Positions 56,463-64,000 of a DNA stretch of 64,000 nt are shown here, in pieces (positions within the stretch are counted from its first letter, which is position 1; the number at the start of each line of letters is the position of its first letter). The DNA is taken from NCBI RefSeq assembly GCF_026341775.1, contig NZ_JAPEOB010000002.1, positions 1,364,001 to 1,428,000 on the forward strand, given 5' to 3'. The stretch comes from Streptomyces sp. NBC_00654 (GTDB lineage Bacteria > Actinomycetota > Actinomycetes > Streptomycetales > Streptomycetaceae). Made by a program: the position numbers and the translations under genes. The notes under the pieces are model-generated. The model was not told where the DNA came from. It ran no database searches and worked only from the letters and a program-made list of their open reading frames with translations.

Positions 56463-57382
56463 GGCTGTTCCCCCCGGGGGTCCAGGTCGTCGAGCCAGAG
56501 CCGCTGCAGCATGTGCCAGTCCTGCGGGTGCTCGGCGATGCCGAGGGCGAAGGCGTCGGCCAGCGCCTGTGTCATCAGGGACGTCCTCTCGCCGCGGCCG
56601 CCGGTGTCCGGCACCTCGACCGGCGGGTGGATCCGGGCCTTCATCACGGGCGTCCCGTCGTACGAGAGCGTGACCGGGAGCAGCAGCGCGCCGGTCTGCT
56701 GGGCCAGCAGCGCCGGCCCCGCGGGCATCCGGGCCGCCGCGCCGAAGAAGGTCACCTCGACCCCGGAGGCCGACAGATCGCGGTCGGCGACCAGGCAGAC
56801 CAGCCCGCCCGCGCGCAGCCGCCGGGCCAGGGTGCCGAAGGCCGCCCCGCCGTTGTGCGGCAGGACCTCCATGCCCAGGCCCTCACGGTAGGCCACGAAG
56901 CGGTCGTAGAGCGTCTCGGGCTTGAGCCGCTCGGCGACCGTCGTGAACGGCACCTTGAGATCGGTGGTGACCCAGGCACCCGCGAGGTCCCAGTTGCCCA
57001 GGTGCGGCAGCGCCAGAATCACGCCGCGCCCGGCGTCCAGGCCCTCGGTCAGCCGGTGGGCGTCCGTGACGTCGATGCTGTCCTTGATCCGCTGCGGACT
57101 CCAGGTCGGCAGCCGGAACGACTCCATCCAGTAGCGCATGTACGAGCGCATCCCGGCCTTGGACAGGGCGGCGAGCCGGGCCGGACTCGCGTCCGGCACC
57201 ACGCGCGCCAGGTTCGACTCCAGCCGCAGGACGCTCTTGCCCCGCCGCTTCCACACCCGGTCGGCGATGGTGCGGAAGAGGGCCTGGGCCGCGGGCTCGG
57301 GAAGTTTCTTCACCGCGCCCCAGCCGAGCCCGTACAGCCCGTCGGTCAGCCGTCCCCTCAGCCGGGACACGGTGCCGCTCAC
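56459..57382 (-). CDS. patA: Phosphatidylinositol mannoside acyltransferase (PatA-like)
   Basis: Transfers an acyl chain to the mannose of phosphatidylinositol mannoside. The 307 residues belong to the LpxL/HtrB-like lauroyl acyltransferase family with the catalytic HLGNWDLAG motif (near residue 122) and ADRDLSASGVEVTFFG. The GTG start (VSGTVSRLRG) overlaps the pgsA stop in GTGA. It is coupled to both neighbours. Confidence 0.94.
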   Translation of the reverse strand: MSGTVSRLRGRLTDGLYGLGWGAVKKLPEPAAQALFRTIADRVWKRRGKSVLRLESNLARVVPDASPARLAALSKAGMRSYMRYWMESFRLPTWSPQRIKDSIDVTDAHRLTEGLDAGRGVILALPHLGNWDLAGAWVTTDLKVPFTTVAERLKPETLYDRFVAYREGLGMEVLPHNGGAAFGTLARRLRAGGLVCLVADRDLSASGVEVTFFGAAARMPAGPALLAQQTGALLLPVTLSYDGTPVMKARIHPPVEVPDTGGRGERTSLMTQALADAFALGIAEHPQDWHMLQRLWLDDLDPRGEQP

Positions 57383-58059
57383 GGTGCGGCCCCGCTCCCC
57401 TGCTCCGCCGTACCCCCGGCGGCCGCGGCGGCGTCCGCCTCGGCGGACTCGCGGCGTACGGTCACCACGCGCTGGATCAGCGTCACGAGGCTGCCCGCGG
57501 CGACGATCCACAGCGCGATCGGCAGCAGGACGTCGACCCCCGGCACACCGAACGTGTGCAGACCGGCCAGGCCCGCCGCGACCAGCGAGATCACCAGTCG
57601 CTCGGCGCGCTCCACCAGACCGTTCACCGCGACCGGCAGACCGATCGACTCGCCGCGCGCCTTCGTGTACGAGACCACCTGGCCGCTGGCCAGGCAGAAG
57701 ATCGCGACGGCGCACAGCACGTTGTCGTCACCGCCGCCCGCGTACCACAGGGCGAACCCGCCGAAGATCGCCCCGTCGGCGACCCGGTCGAGCGTCGAGT
57801 CGAGGAACGCGCCCCACCGGCTGGAGATCCCGGCCTGCCGCGCCATATTGCCGTCGACGAGGTCGGAGAACACGAAGACCGTGATGACGATCGTGCCCCA
57901 GAAGAACTCCCCCATCGGGAAGAAGACCAGCGCGCCTGCCATCACTCCGGCCGTGCCGATGAGAGTGACCGCGTCGGGGCTGACCCCGAGACGGAGCAGC
58001 AGAGCGGCGAACGGTGTGAGGACACGCGTAAAAAATGCACGCGCGTACTTGTTCAGCAT
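57379..58059 (-). CDS. pgsA: Phosphatidylinositol phosphate synthase (CDP-alcohol phosphotransferase)
   Basis: Makes phosphatidylinositol phosphate from CDP-diacylglycerol and inositol phosphate. The 226 residues carry the family signature DLVDGNMAR...GAFLDSTLD with both metal-binding Asp pairs, and about six membrane helices. The C-terminal tail is Ala/Gly-rich. I chose the ATG before LNKYARAFF (GGAAGG just upstream). The longer frame upstream is low-complexity. First gene of pgsA-patA-pimA. Confidence 0.94.
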   Translation of the reverse strand: MLNKYARAFFTRVLTPFAALLLRLGVSPDAVTLIGTAGVMAGALVFFPMGEFFWGTIVITVFVFSDLVDGNMARQAGISSRWGAFLDSTLDRVADGAIFGGFALWYAGGGDDNVLCAVAIFCLASGQVVSYTKARGESIGLPVAVNGLVERAERLVISLVAAGLAGLHTFGVPGVDVLLPIALWIVAAGSLVTLIQRVVTVRRESAEADAAAAAGGTAEQGSGAAP

Positions 58060-58522
58060 GGCCTTCCCGAGGGTTCGGTTGGCCGAGCGGCCCTTTCGGC
58101 CACCGGCTGGCCCATCGTAGTCACGACCCGTGCGCTCCACCGGACGGGCACCCGCCGCTGCGGGGGTGTCTTCTCCCTCACCGTCGCTCACCCACGGTGT
58201 ACCGCCGCGCTCACGCACGGCCTCCCGGCTCGACGGCGCACGGCCCGCGGTCGCGCCCCGGCGCACCACGTACGGCCGCGCCGGCGCACCACGTACGGCC
58301 GCGCCGGGGCGCGACGTATGGACGCGGCACGGCCGGAGTGGAAAGCTCGGATTACGGCCCACCCCACGGCGGGGAGCCCGCTCTCCGTCGCGGGGCGGGC
58401 CGCAGACACCGCGGGCGTCGCCGAAGCCGCCGCGGCGGCTCCCCCGTGCCCGTGACCGATCTCCCCCACCTCGCGGACGGATCTCTCTCCCGCACCGCGC
58501 ACTCAGCCGGGAGGCACACCTC
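58060..58522. other. Divergent intergenic region between pgsA and the EF-G paralogue
   Basis: About 460 bases without a convincing gene. The plus-strand frame that runs into the EF-G gene from base 58130 is Arg/Pro/Ala-rich and lacks a family match. The only structure I see is the tandem repeat listed separately. Promoters of both genes must lie here, but no clear -35/-10 pair stands out. Confidence 0.5.
58260..58305. repeat. 23-bp perfect tandem duplication
   Basis: GGCGCACCACGTACGGCCGCG plus CC occurs twice without a gap, and a degenerate third copy (GCGACGTATGGACGCGGC) follows. Each unit holds the near-palindrome ACCACGTACGG. It may bind a protein or be a slippage product. Confidence 0.65.
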
Positions 58523-60739
58523 ATGGGCGCCACATCGCACGCACACCCCGGAGCCGCCGGAAGGGCACCGGCGGCCGACCACCCCTCCTCCCTGCGAAAC
58601 GTGGTGCTGGTCGGCCACAGCGGATCGGGAAAGACCACCCTGGTCGAGGCCCTGGCCCTGGCGGCGGGCGCCGTCAACCGGGCCGGCCGGGTCGAGGACG
58701 GCGCGACGGTCTCCGACTACGACGAGATGGAGCACCGCAGGCACCGGTCCGTACAGCTCTCCCTGGTCCCCGTCGAATGGGGCGACCACCGGATCAATCT
58801 GCTGGACACCCCCGGCTACGCGGACTTCGTCGGGGAACTCAGGGCCGGTCTGCGCGCGGCGGACGCGGCCCTCTTCATCGTCTCGGCCGCCCAGGAGGCG
58901 GACGCCGTGGCCGGTACCACCCGCGCCGTGTGGGAGGAATGCGCGCTGGTCGGCATGCCCCGGGCGATCGTCGTCACCCACCTCGACACCGCGCGCACCT
59001 CCTTCGACGACATGACCCGGATCTGCGCGGAGATCTTCGGCGGCGACGACCCCGACGCCGTACTCCCGCTGTATCTGCCCATCCAGGGCCCCGAGGGCCC
59101 GGACGGCCACGCCCCGCTCACCGGACTCACCGGCCTGCTCACCGAGCGGGTCCTCGACTACTCCGGCGGCGAACGGAAGGAGAGCGCACCCGTCGGCGGC
59201 CGGCGCGAACAGCTGCGGGAGGCCCGCGACCGGCTGATCGAGGGGATCATCGCCGAGAGCGAGGACGAGACCCTGATGGACCGCTATCTCGGCGGCGGCG
59301 ACATCAGCACCCGGACGCTCATCGACGACCTCGAACGCGCCGTCGCACGCGGCACCTTCCACCCCGTCCTCACCGCCGCCCCCGCGCCGGAGGGCGCCCG
59401 CCAGGGCATCGGCACCGTCGAGCTCCTGGAACTGATCACCCGCGGTTTCCCCGCCCCGCCGGAACGCGTCCTGCCCGCCGTGACCACCCCCGGGGGCGAA
59501 CCCCGTCCGGCCCCGGTGTGCGATCCGGAGGGTCCCCTGCTGGCCGAGGTCGTCAAGACCTCCTCCGACCCGTACGTGGGCCGGATCTCGCTCGTCCGTG
59601 TCTTCTCGGGCACGCTGCGCCCCTACGACACCGTCCATGTCCGCGGCCTCGGGCCCACGGGCGGCGGCCATGAGCCGCGCCCCTGCCATGACGCGGAGGT
59701 CCGGATCGGCGCGCTCTCCTCCCCGTTCGGCAAACAGCAGCGCACCCTGGACCGGTGCGTCGCCGGCGACCTCGCCTGTGTCACCGGGCTGGGCGGCGCC
59801 GAGACCGGCGACACCCTGTCCCCCGTGGACGATCCGGTCCTCATCGAGCCCTGGAGCATGCCCGATCCGCTGCTCCCGCTCGCCGTCCGGGCCCACAGCA
59901 AGGCCGACGAGGACAAGCTCTCCCAGGGCCTGGCCCGGCTGGTCGCCGAGGACCCCACCATGCGCCTGGAACAGAACCCCGACACCCACCAGGTCGTCCT
60001 GTGGTGCCTGGGCGAGGCCCATCAGGACGTCGCGCTGGAGCGCCTGCGCAGCCGGTACGGCGTCAACGTCGACGCCGTACCGCACCTGGTCCCGCTGCGG
60101 GAGACCTTCGCCGGTCCCGCGTCCGGCCGCGGCCGGCACGTCAAGCAGTCCGGCGGCCACGGCCAGTACGCCGTCTGCGAGATCGAGGTCGAGCCGCTGC
60201 CCTCCGGCACCGGTATCGAGTTCGTCGACAAGGTGGTCGGCGGGTCGGTACCCCGCCAGTTCGTCTCCTCCGTCGAGAAGGGCGTCCGGGCCCAGGCCGC
60301 CCGCGGACTCGTCGCCGGGCACCCGCTGGTCGATCTGCGCGTCACCCTGCTGAACGGCAAGGCGCACTCGGTGGACTCCTCCGACGCCGCCTTCCAGACC
60401 GCCGGCGCGCTGGCGCTGCGCGAGGCCGCCGCGGAGACCCGTATCCAGCTCCTGGAACCGGTCGCCGAGGTCCGGGTCCTGGTACCCGACGACTACGTGG
60501 GCCCCGTGATGAGCGACCTCTCGGGACGCCGCGGCCGGGTCGTCGGCACCGAGCAGGCCGGCGGCGGACGCACCCTCGTACGGGCCGAGGTGCCGGAGAT
60601 CGAGATCGGCCGGTACGCCGTCGACCTGCGCTCCCTGTCGCACGGCACCGGCCGCTTCGACCGCTCGTACGCCCGGCACGAAGCGATGCCGCACCGGCTC
60701 GCCGACCGTGTCCGCGAGGAGACGAAGGACGGCGGGTGA
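58523..60739 (+). CDS. Elongation factor G-like protein (EF-G paralogue)
   Basis: The 738 residues have the EF-G layout: GTPase domain, domain II (SDPYVGRISLVRVFSGTLRPYD), III-IV (KQSGGHGQYAVCEIEVEPL) and V (PVAEVRVLVPDDYVGPVMSDLSGRRGR). The P-loop GHSGSGKTT (31-39) and DTPGY (95-99) are kept. The G4 motif, normally NKxD, reads THLD (152-155), and switch I (HRRHRSVQLS) differs from the usual RGITI. It is therefore not the main EF-G and its nucleotide use may be altered. The ATG (MGATSHAHPG) follows GGGAGG by nine bases. The role is unknown. As I recall, it matches SCO1528. Confidence 0.9.
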   Translation: MGATSHAHPGAAGRAPAADHPSSLRNVVLVGHSGSGKTTLVEALALAAGAVNRAGRVEDGATVSDYDEMEHRRHRSVQLSLVPVEWGDHRINLLDTPGYADFVGELRAGLRAADAALFIVSAAQEADAVAGTTRAVWEECALVGMPRAIVVTHLDTARTSFDDMTRICAEIFGGDDPDAVLPLYLPIQGPEGPDGHAPLTGLTGLLTERVLDYSGGERKESAPVGGRREQLREARDRLIEGIIAESEDETLMDRYLGGGDISTRTLIDDLERAVARGTFHPVLTAAPAPEGARQGIGTVELLELITRGFPAPPERVLPAVTTPGGEPRPAPVCDPEGPLLAEVVKTSSDPYVGRISLVRVFSGTLRPYDTVHVRGLGPTGGGHEPRPCHDAEVRIGALSSPFGKQQRTLDRCVAGDLACVTGLGGAETGDTLSPVDDPVLIEPWSMPDPLLPLAVRAHSKADEDKLSQGLARLVAEDPTMRLEQNPDTHQVVLWCLGEAHQDVALERLRSRYGVNVDAVPHLVPLRETFAGPASGRGRHVKQSGGHGQYAVCEIEVEPLPSGTGIEFVDKVVGGSVPRQFVSSVEKGVRAQAARGLVAGHPLVDLRVTLLNGKAHSVDSSDAAFQTAGALALREAAAETRIQLLEPVAEVRVLVPDDYVGPVMSDLSGRRGRVVGTEQAGGGRTLVRAEVPEIEIGRYAVDLRSLSHGTGRFDRSYARHEAMPHRLADRVREETKDGG

Positions 60740-60748
60740 GCGGCGGCC

Positions 60749-60877
60749 GGGACGAGCGGCGAGGGGGACGAGCGGCGAGGGGGACGAGCGAGGGACGAGC
60801 GGCGAGGGGGACGAGCGGCGAGGGGGACGAGCGAGGGACGAGCGGGCAGCGAGCGCGGAGCGGGACGAGCGGGCAGC
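60749..60877. repeat. Nested tandem-repeat array downstream of the EF-G paralogue
   Basis: A short unit (GGGACGAGCGGCGAG and close variants) recurs about six to eight times. It is grouped into a 43-base block that appears twice perfectly (60749-60791 and 60792-60834), followed by degenerate copies with GGGACGAGCGGGCAGCGA. It is strongly purine-rich on the plus strand. It lies 10 bases past the stop codon, in a gap of about 345 bases with no gene. Confidence 0.8.
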
Positions 60878-61085
60878 GACGACGGCTCGGCACTTGCACG
60901 GCAGCATGCGCGGCGCATACGGGGCGCACGCGCCGCGGTGTGCGGCGCATGCCTGACGGAGTGTCGCAATCACTGCCGGCCCCCGACCGGGGACCGGGCG
61001 GTGTCGCGATCCGGACGCTACGCTGTGGTCGCAGCTCAGAAGGTATGCCGCGTACGGTAGTTGGGCACACCCGCAGGAGCAGACC

Positions 61086-62777
61086 ATGCGGCGAGTGGGG
61101 GCGACAGTGGCCAACGACGGATTCGACTTTTCACCCGGAGCGCAGATTCCGCTGCAGGGATCGGGCGGACAGGCGGTGGCGACCAACGCCCTGGCCTCCG
61201 CCGCGTACCGCGACAGCCCGGTGGAGAAGATCCTCGAAGCCAACAGCGAGTGGCACAAGTCCGAAGTGAAGCCGGGCTCCTCCAAGCTCTTCAAGTCCGA
61301 CTATTTCAAGCCGAATCTTGGCGAGGCGTTCGCCCGTGCCGTCCAGGAAAGGATGCTGGGAGGCGCCCGCGGCGCGCTCATCCAGTCCTTCGGCACCGAC
61401 CCTCAGACCGTGGTCGAGCACTGCCTCTCCGCGAGCAGACTGCGCAAGGCCCGGGACACCCGGCTGACCCTGGTCACCGGGGTGTTCGGCATCCTGTTCC
61501 TGCCCGGACTGCTGGCGTGGGTCCTGGTCTTCCGGGGGCGCGACGCTCTCAACAAGTCCAAGGACAAGGTCTTCCGGTCGGTGGGCACCGCCCTCCTGTT
61601 CGCCTTCGGCATCGGCGCCCTGATCCTCCTGGTCAAGCTGCCCCTGGACGGAATCCTGGCGTTCTACCTGCGCGGCACGATCATCGCCCCGGTGATCGGC
61701 TGGCTCGTCGCGAAACGGATCGCGGAGGCCTCCGCCAAGGACATGCGGGCCCGCTGGGAGGGGCTTCTGTCCGGTGGCGGCGTCGTGGCCAAGATCCCCG
61801 AGGCCGTACCGAAGAACCCCAACGAGACGGCCCGTGAGGCGCTGCGCCAGGGCCTGGAGAAGCTCTCCGCCGAGCAGCAGTCCAACTCGGTCTTCTACGC
61901 CGGCCCCAAGGGTGTCCTCGGGATGGGCACCCGCTGGGGCAGCTGGCAGCTCGCGGAGGAACTGGTCGCCAAGGACCCGTCCAAGGAGATCCACCAGTTC
62001 CGCAGCTGGGACCTGATCAGGATCATCCACGACCAGCTGAAGATGCTGGAGCGCGGACCGCTGAACACCGGCGGCTTCCCCACCCCGTCCGTCAAGCACT
62101 GGATCGTGTCGCCCGTGGGCGAGAACGCGGGGTCGGTCTCCCGCCCCGACGGCGAGGACGTCGCCACCTTCCAGGTCAAACCGCACGAGATACAGCGGAT
62201 CTGCAACCACCAGCAGTTCGGCAGCGGTGACCGTCACTACCTCGGTGTCCAGTTCACGCTCTGGGACGGACAGCTCGTGATCACCATGATGATCACCGTC
62301 ACCGTGCTCCACGAGACCCTGCGCATCGAGGTGACCGGGCACGCGCTCGGCCCGGTCCACGGGCTCTTCCTGTCCAAGCCGGAGGAGAAGTCCCGGACGG
62401 TCAACAAGACCGTCAGGTTCTGGGAGACCCGCAAGATCCAGCTGCCGCTGGTCGACGCGACCGAGGTGGTGCGGCTCGCGCTGCGCGCCCCGCTGACCTG
62501 GTACCCGCCGCTCCTGGACTACCTCGGCGGCAAGATCGTCCTCCCGGAACCCTTCGGCCTGCGCCACGCCTGGGCCGCCAAGCCGTGGAACCACCGCTTC
62601 ATGGCGGACGACGCGATGCGCGCCGCGACCCCCGTCCTGCGCGTCGTGCACTCGGCGGCGATGCGGGTCCTCGCGGAGCACGGCGTCGACACCGAGCGCT
62701 TCGACAACCGCTCGATGGTGCTGAGCGGCATGGTGCAGGACCCGTCGCCGAAGAAGGCGGACGTCTACGACGCGTAG
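61086..62777 (+). CDS. Membrane protein of unknown function
   Basis: I do not recognise a family. The 563 residues have a soluble N-terminal 125 residues (VEKILEANSEWHKSEVKPG), then two or three closely packed membrane helices (LVTGVFGILFLPGLLAWVLVF and LLFAFGIGALILLVKL, with TIIAPVIGWLVAKRI) to about residue 210. A soluble region of about 350 residues follows (FYAGPKGVLGMGTRWGSW, HWIVSPVGENAG, GVQFTLWDGQLVITMMITV). It has no enzyme motif I can name. The ATG has AGGAG at good spacing; a GTG seven codons later is possible. Streptomyces core gene (like SCO1529, from memory). Confidence 0.85.
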   Translation: MRRVGATVANDGFDFSPGAQIPLQGSGGQAVATNALASAAYRDSPVEKILEANSEWHKSEVKPGSSKLFKSDYFKPNLGEAFARAVQERMLGGARGALIQSFGTDPQTVVEHCLSASRLRKARDTRLTLVTGVFGILFLPGLLAWVLVFRGRDALNKSKDKVFRSVGTALLFAFGIGALILLVKLPLDGILAFYLRGTIIAPVIGWLVAKRIAEASAKDMRARWEGLLSGGGVVAKIPEAVPKNPNETAREALRQGLEKLSAEQQSNSVFYAGPKGVLGMGTRWGSWQLAEELVAKDPSKEIHQFRSWDLIRIIHDQLKMLERGPLNTGGFPTPSVKHWIVSPVGENAGSVSRPDGEDVATFQVKPHEIQRICNHQQFGSGDRHYLGVQFTLWDGQLVITMMITVTVLHETLRIEVTGHALGPVHGLFLSKPEEKSRTVNKTVRFWETRKIQLPLVDATEVVRLALRAPLTWYPPLLDYLGGKIVLPEPFGLRHAWAAKPWNHRFMADDAMRAATPVLRVVHSAAMRVLAEHGVDTERFDNRSMVLSGMVQDPSPKKADVYDA

Positions 62778-62823
62778 GAACGCGCGTACGGGTGCCGGCA
62801 CACGCGGGTCCGTACGGACAAAC

Positions 62824-62863
62824 CGTGGGGCGCCCCCGGCCGGATCGCCGGGGGCGCCCCACG
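62824..62863. terminator. Bidirectional terminator between the membrane gene and the HIT gene
   Basis: A perfect 17-bp inverted repeat (CGTGGGGCGCCCCCGGC, loop CGGATC) lies between the converging genes. Confidence 0.8.
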
Positions 62864-62881
62864 TCCGTCGCGCGGCGCGGC

Positions 62882-63457
62882 TCAGCCGGCCGGAAGCTCC
62901 CCGGCGGGCCAGGCGTCGGCCAGCATCGACCGGGTGTCCCCGAGCAGCTGCGGCAGCACCTTGGTGTGACCGACCACCGGCATGAAGTTGGTGTCCCCGC
63001 CCCAGCGCGGCACCAGGTGCTGGTGCAGATGCGCGGCGATGCCCGCCCCGGCCACCGACCCCTGGTTCATCCCGATGTTGAACCCGTGGGCCCCGGACGC
63101 CGCCCGCAGCGCGACCATCGCGCGCTTGGTGAAGCCGGCCAGCTCCGCGGTCTCCGGACCGTTCAGTTCCGTGTAGTCGGCCACATGCCGGTAGGGCACG
63201 ATCATCAGATGGCCGCCGTTGTACGGGTACAGGTTCAGCACGGCATAGACGCTCTCGCCGCGTGCGACGATGAGCCCGTCCTCGTCCGATTTGGCCGGGA
63301 TCACGCAGAACGGACAGCCGTCCTCGGCGCCCGGACCGCTCGGCTTGTTCTCACCCTGGATGTACGCCATCCGATGGGGCGTCCACAGGCGCTGGAATGC
63401 GTCGGGCGTCCCCACTCCGATCTGCTGCTCCGGCTCACTCGTCATGCCGATCAGCAT
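62882..63457 (-). CDS. HIT family nucleotide hydrolase/phosphorylase
   Basis: The 191 residues have the HIT motif AAHLHQHLVPRW (HxHxHxx) and the upstream CPFCVIPAKSDEDGLIVARG with a CxxC pair, as in Ap4A phosphorylase-like HIT proteins. The substrate is probably a dinucleotide polyphosphate or an adenylyl conjugate. An ATG (MLIGMTSEPEQQ) has GGGGGTGA upstream, close to the full anti-Shine-Dalgarno complement, so I prefer it. The ATG at the fifth codon is used in some homologues. Confidence 0.93.
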   Translation of the reverse strand: MLIGMTSEPEQQIGVGTPDAFQRLWTPHRMAYIQGENKPSGPGAEDGCPFCVIPAKSDEDGLIVARGESVYAVLNLYPYNGGHLMIVPYRHVADYTELNGPETAELAGFTKRAMVALRAASGAHGFNIGMNQGSVAGAGIAAHLHQHLVPRWGGDTNFMPVVGHTKVLPQLLGDTRSMLADAWPAGELPAG

Positions 63458-63523
63458 ATTGCTTCACCCCCGCCGAGCGTGTCGCCGGGGCTGCCCCGGT
63501 CCGCGCCCCGCGAGGCTGAGCAC

Positions 63524-64000
63524 ATGAGCAACCGACCGGCCGGCGCGGCCGCCCCCGAGCAGACCCGCTGGGAGCAGCGCACGGAAGTACCGCTGTTCCT
63601 GGCCTCCGTGGTCTTCCTCCTCGGCTACGCGGTCCGCGTCCTCGCACCCCATGACACCGGGCCCTGGCCCGACATCGGCCTCACCCTGGTCTGCTCGACC
63701 TGGCTGCTCTTCGTCGTGGACTACCTCGTGCGGCTCCGGCAGAGCGGCCTCGGCGCGCGTTTCGTCCGCGTGCACTGGCTCGACACGCTGGTGCTCGCGC
63801 TGCCGCTGCTGCGCCCGCTGCGGGTGATCCGGATCTACACGGCGGTGCAGAACCGCCGTGACCGGCCGCGGCTGAACCTGTACGCCCGGGTGATGTCCTA
63901 CGCCGGCCTGAGCGCCGTACTCCTCGGGTTCGCCGCCGCCCTGGCCGTGTACCACCAGGAGCACACGGCCGCCGGGGCCACGATCCTTACCTTCGGGGAC
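63524..64000 (+). CDS. Voltage-gated-type ion channel protein (partial, C-terminus beyond window)
   Basis: The first 159 residues are visible and the frame leaves the right edge. Four membrane helices can be seen: VPLFLASVVFLLGYAVRVL, IGLTLVCSTWLLFVVDYLV, a segment WLDTLVLALPLLRPLRVIRIY with regularly spaced Arg like a voltage-sensor S4, and AVLLGFAAALAVYHQEH. The end (AGATILTFGD) looks like the approach to a pore loop, so a potassium channel with a TVGYG filter just beyond the edge is likely. The ATG follows GAGG. It is divergent from the HIT gene. Confidence 0.8.
   Translation, partial: MSNRPAGAAAPEQTRWEQRTEVPLFLASVVFLLGYAVRVLAPHDTGPWPDIGLTLVCSTWLLFVVDYLVRLRQSGLGARFVRVHWLDTLVLALPLLRPLRVIRIYTAVQNRRDRPRLNLYARVMSYAGLSAVLLGFAAALAVYHQEHTAAGATILTFGD

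Noticed and set aside
58130..58522. In-frame upstream extension of the EF-G paralogue
   Set aside because: It is Arg/Pro-rich, crosses the 23-bp tandem repeat and does not align with EF-G. The ATG at 58523 has a good ribosome-binding site.
60740..60890. CRISPR array
   Set aside because: The repeats are short, contiguous and without unique spacers, and there are no cas genes.

Overview
The window reads as chromosomal core DNA of a Streptomyces species. GC content and third-position GC are very high, GTG and TTG starts are frequent, genes overlap by 4 bases, and strong GC-rich hairpins without U-tracts end transcription units. The developmental regulator BldD and an actinobacterial integration host factor (sIHF) are present. 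From memory, the gene order follows the S. coelicolor segment from about SCO1475 (priA) to SCO1530 (HIT protein). I see no IS element, prophage, CRISPR array, rRNA or tRNA.

Layout. At the left edge, on the minus strand: priA (truncated by the edge), metK, coaBC, rpoZ, gmk and sIHF. Next comes the pyrimidine operon pyrR-pyrB-pyrC-orf-carA-carB-pyrD-pyrF (16.5 to 6.5 kb), probably controlled by a PyrR-binding hairpin that holds the pyrR Shine-Dalgarno sequence. The divergent bldD gene has tandem BldD boxes on its promoter. Then follow nusB, efp, an M24 peptidase-like gene and a P-loop kinase-like gene. After these lies a long minus-strand unit (30.9 to 20.8 kb): DUF948, DUF6167, alaS, ruvX, mltG, aroE, aroC, an in-frame aroK-aroB fusion, and aroQ.

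From 31 to 41.6 kb the genes are mostly single: a STAND-type NTPase on a possibly leaderless transcript, rpsD, an iron-box-preceded DUF2470 (HugZ-like) gene, rarA, a VKOR-like gene, hisS, a metallo-beta-lactamase-fold hydrolase, a membrane cyclophilin and a DUF349 protein with a structured leader. The bifunctional rel gene is bracketed by two very long perfect palindromes. Upstream of it lie apt, secF, secD, yajC, ruvB, ruvA, ruvC, yebC, pdxT and pdxS, all on the minus strand.

The right end has a LemA-like membrane protein, a Tat-exported M23-like protein, the phosphatidylinositol mannoside set pgsA-patA-pimA, an EF-G paralogue, a tandem-repeat intergenic region, a membrane protein of unknown function, a HIT protein and the start of an ion-channel gene that leaves the window.

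Most of this is well-known housekeeping DNA, and I do not see a clear undescribed multi-gene system. The points most worth a second look are regulatory or family-level: the PyrR hairpin, the iron box between rpsD and a HugZ-like gene, the AroKB fusion, the degenerate M24 active site, the EF-G paralogue with an altered G4 motif, and the unknown membrane gene that sits inside the pyr operon.
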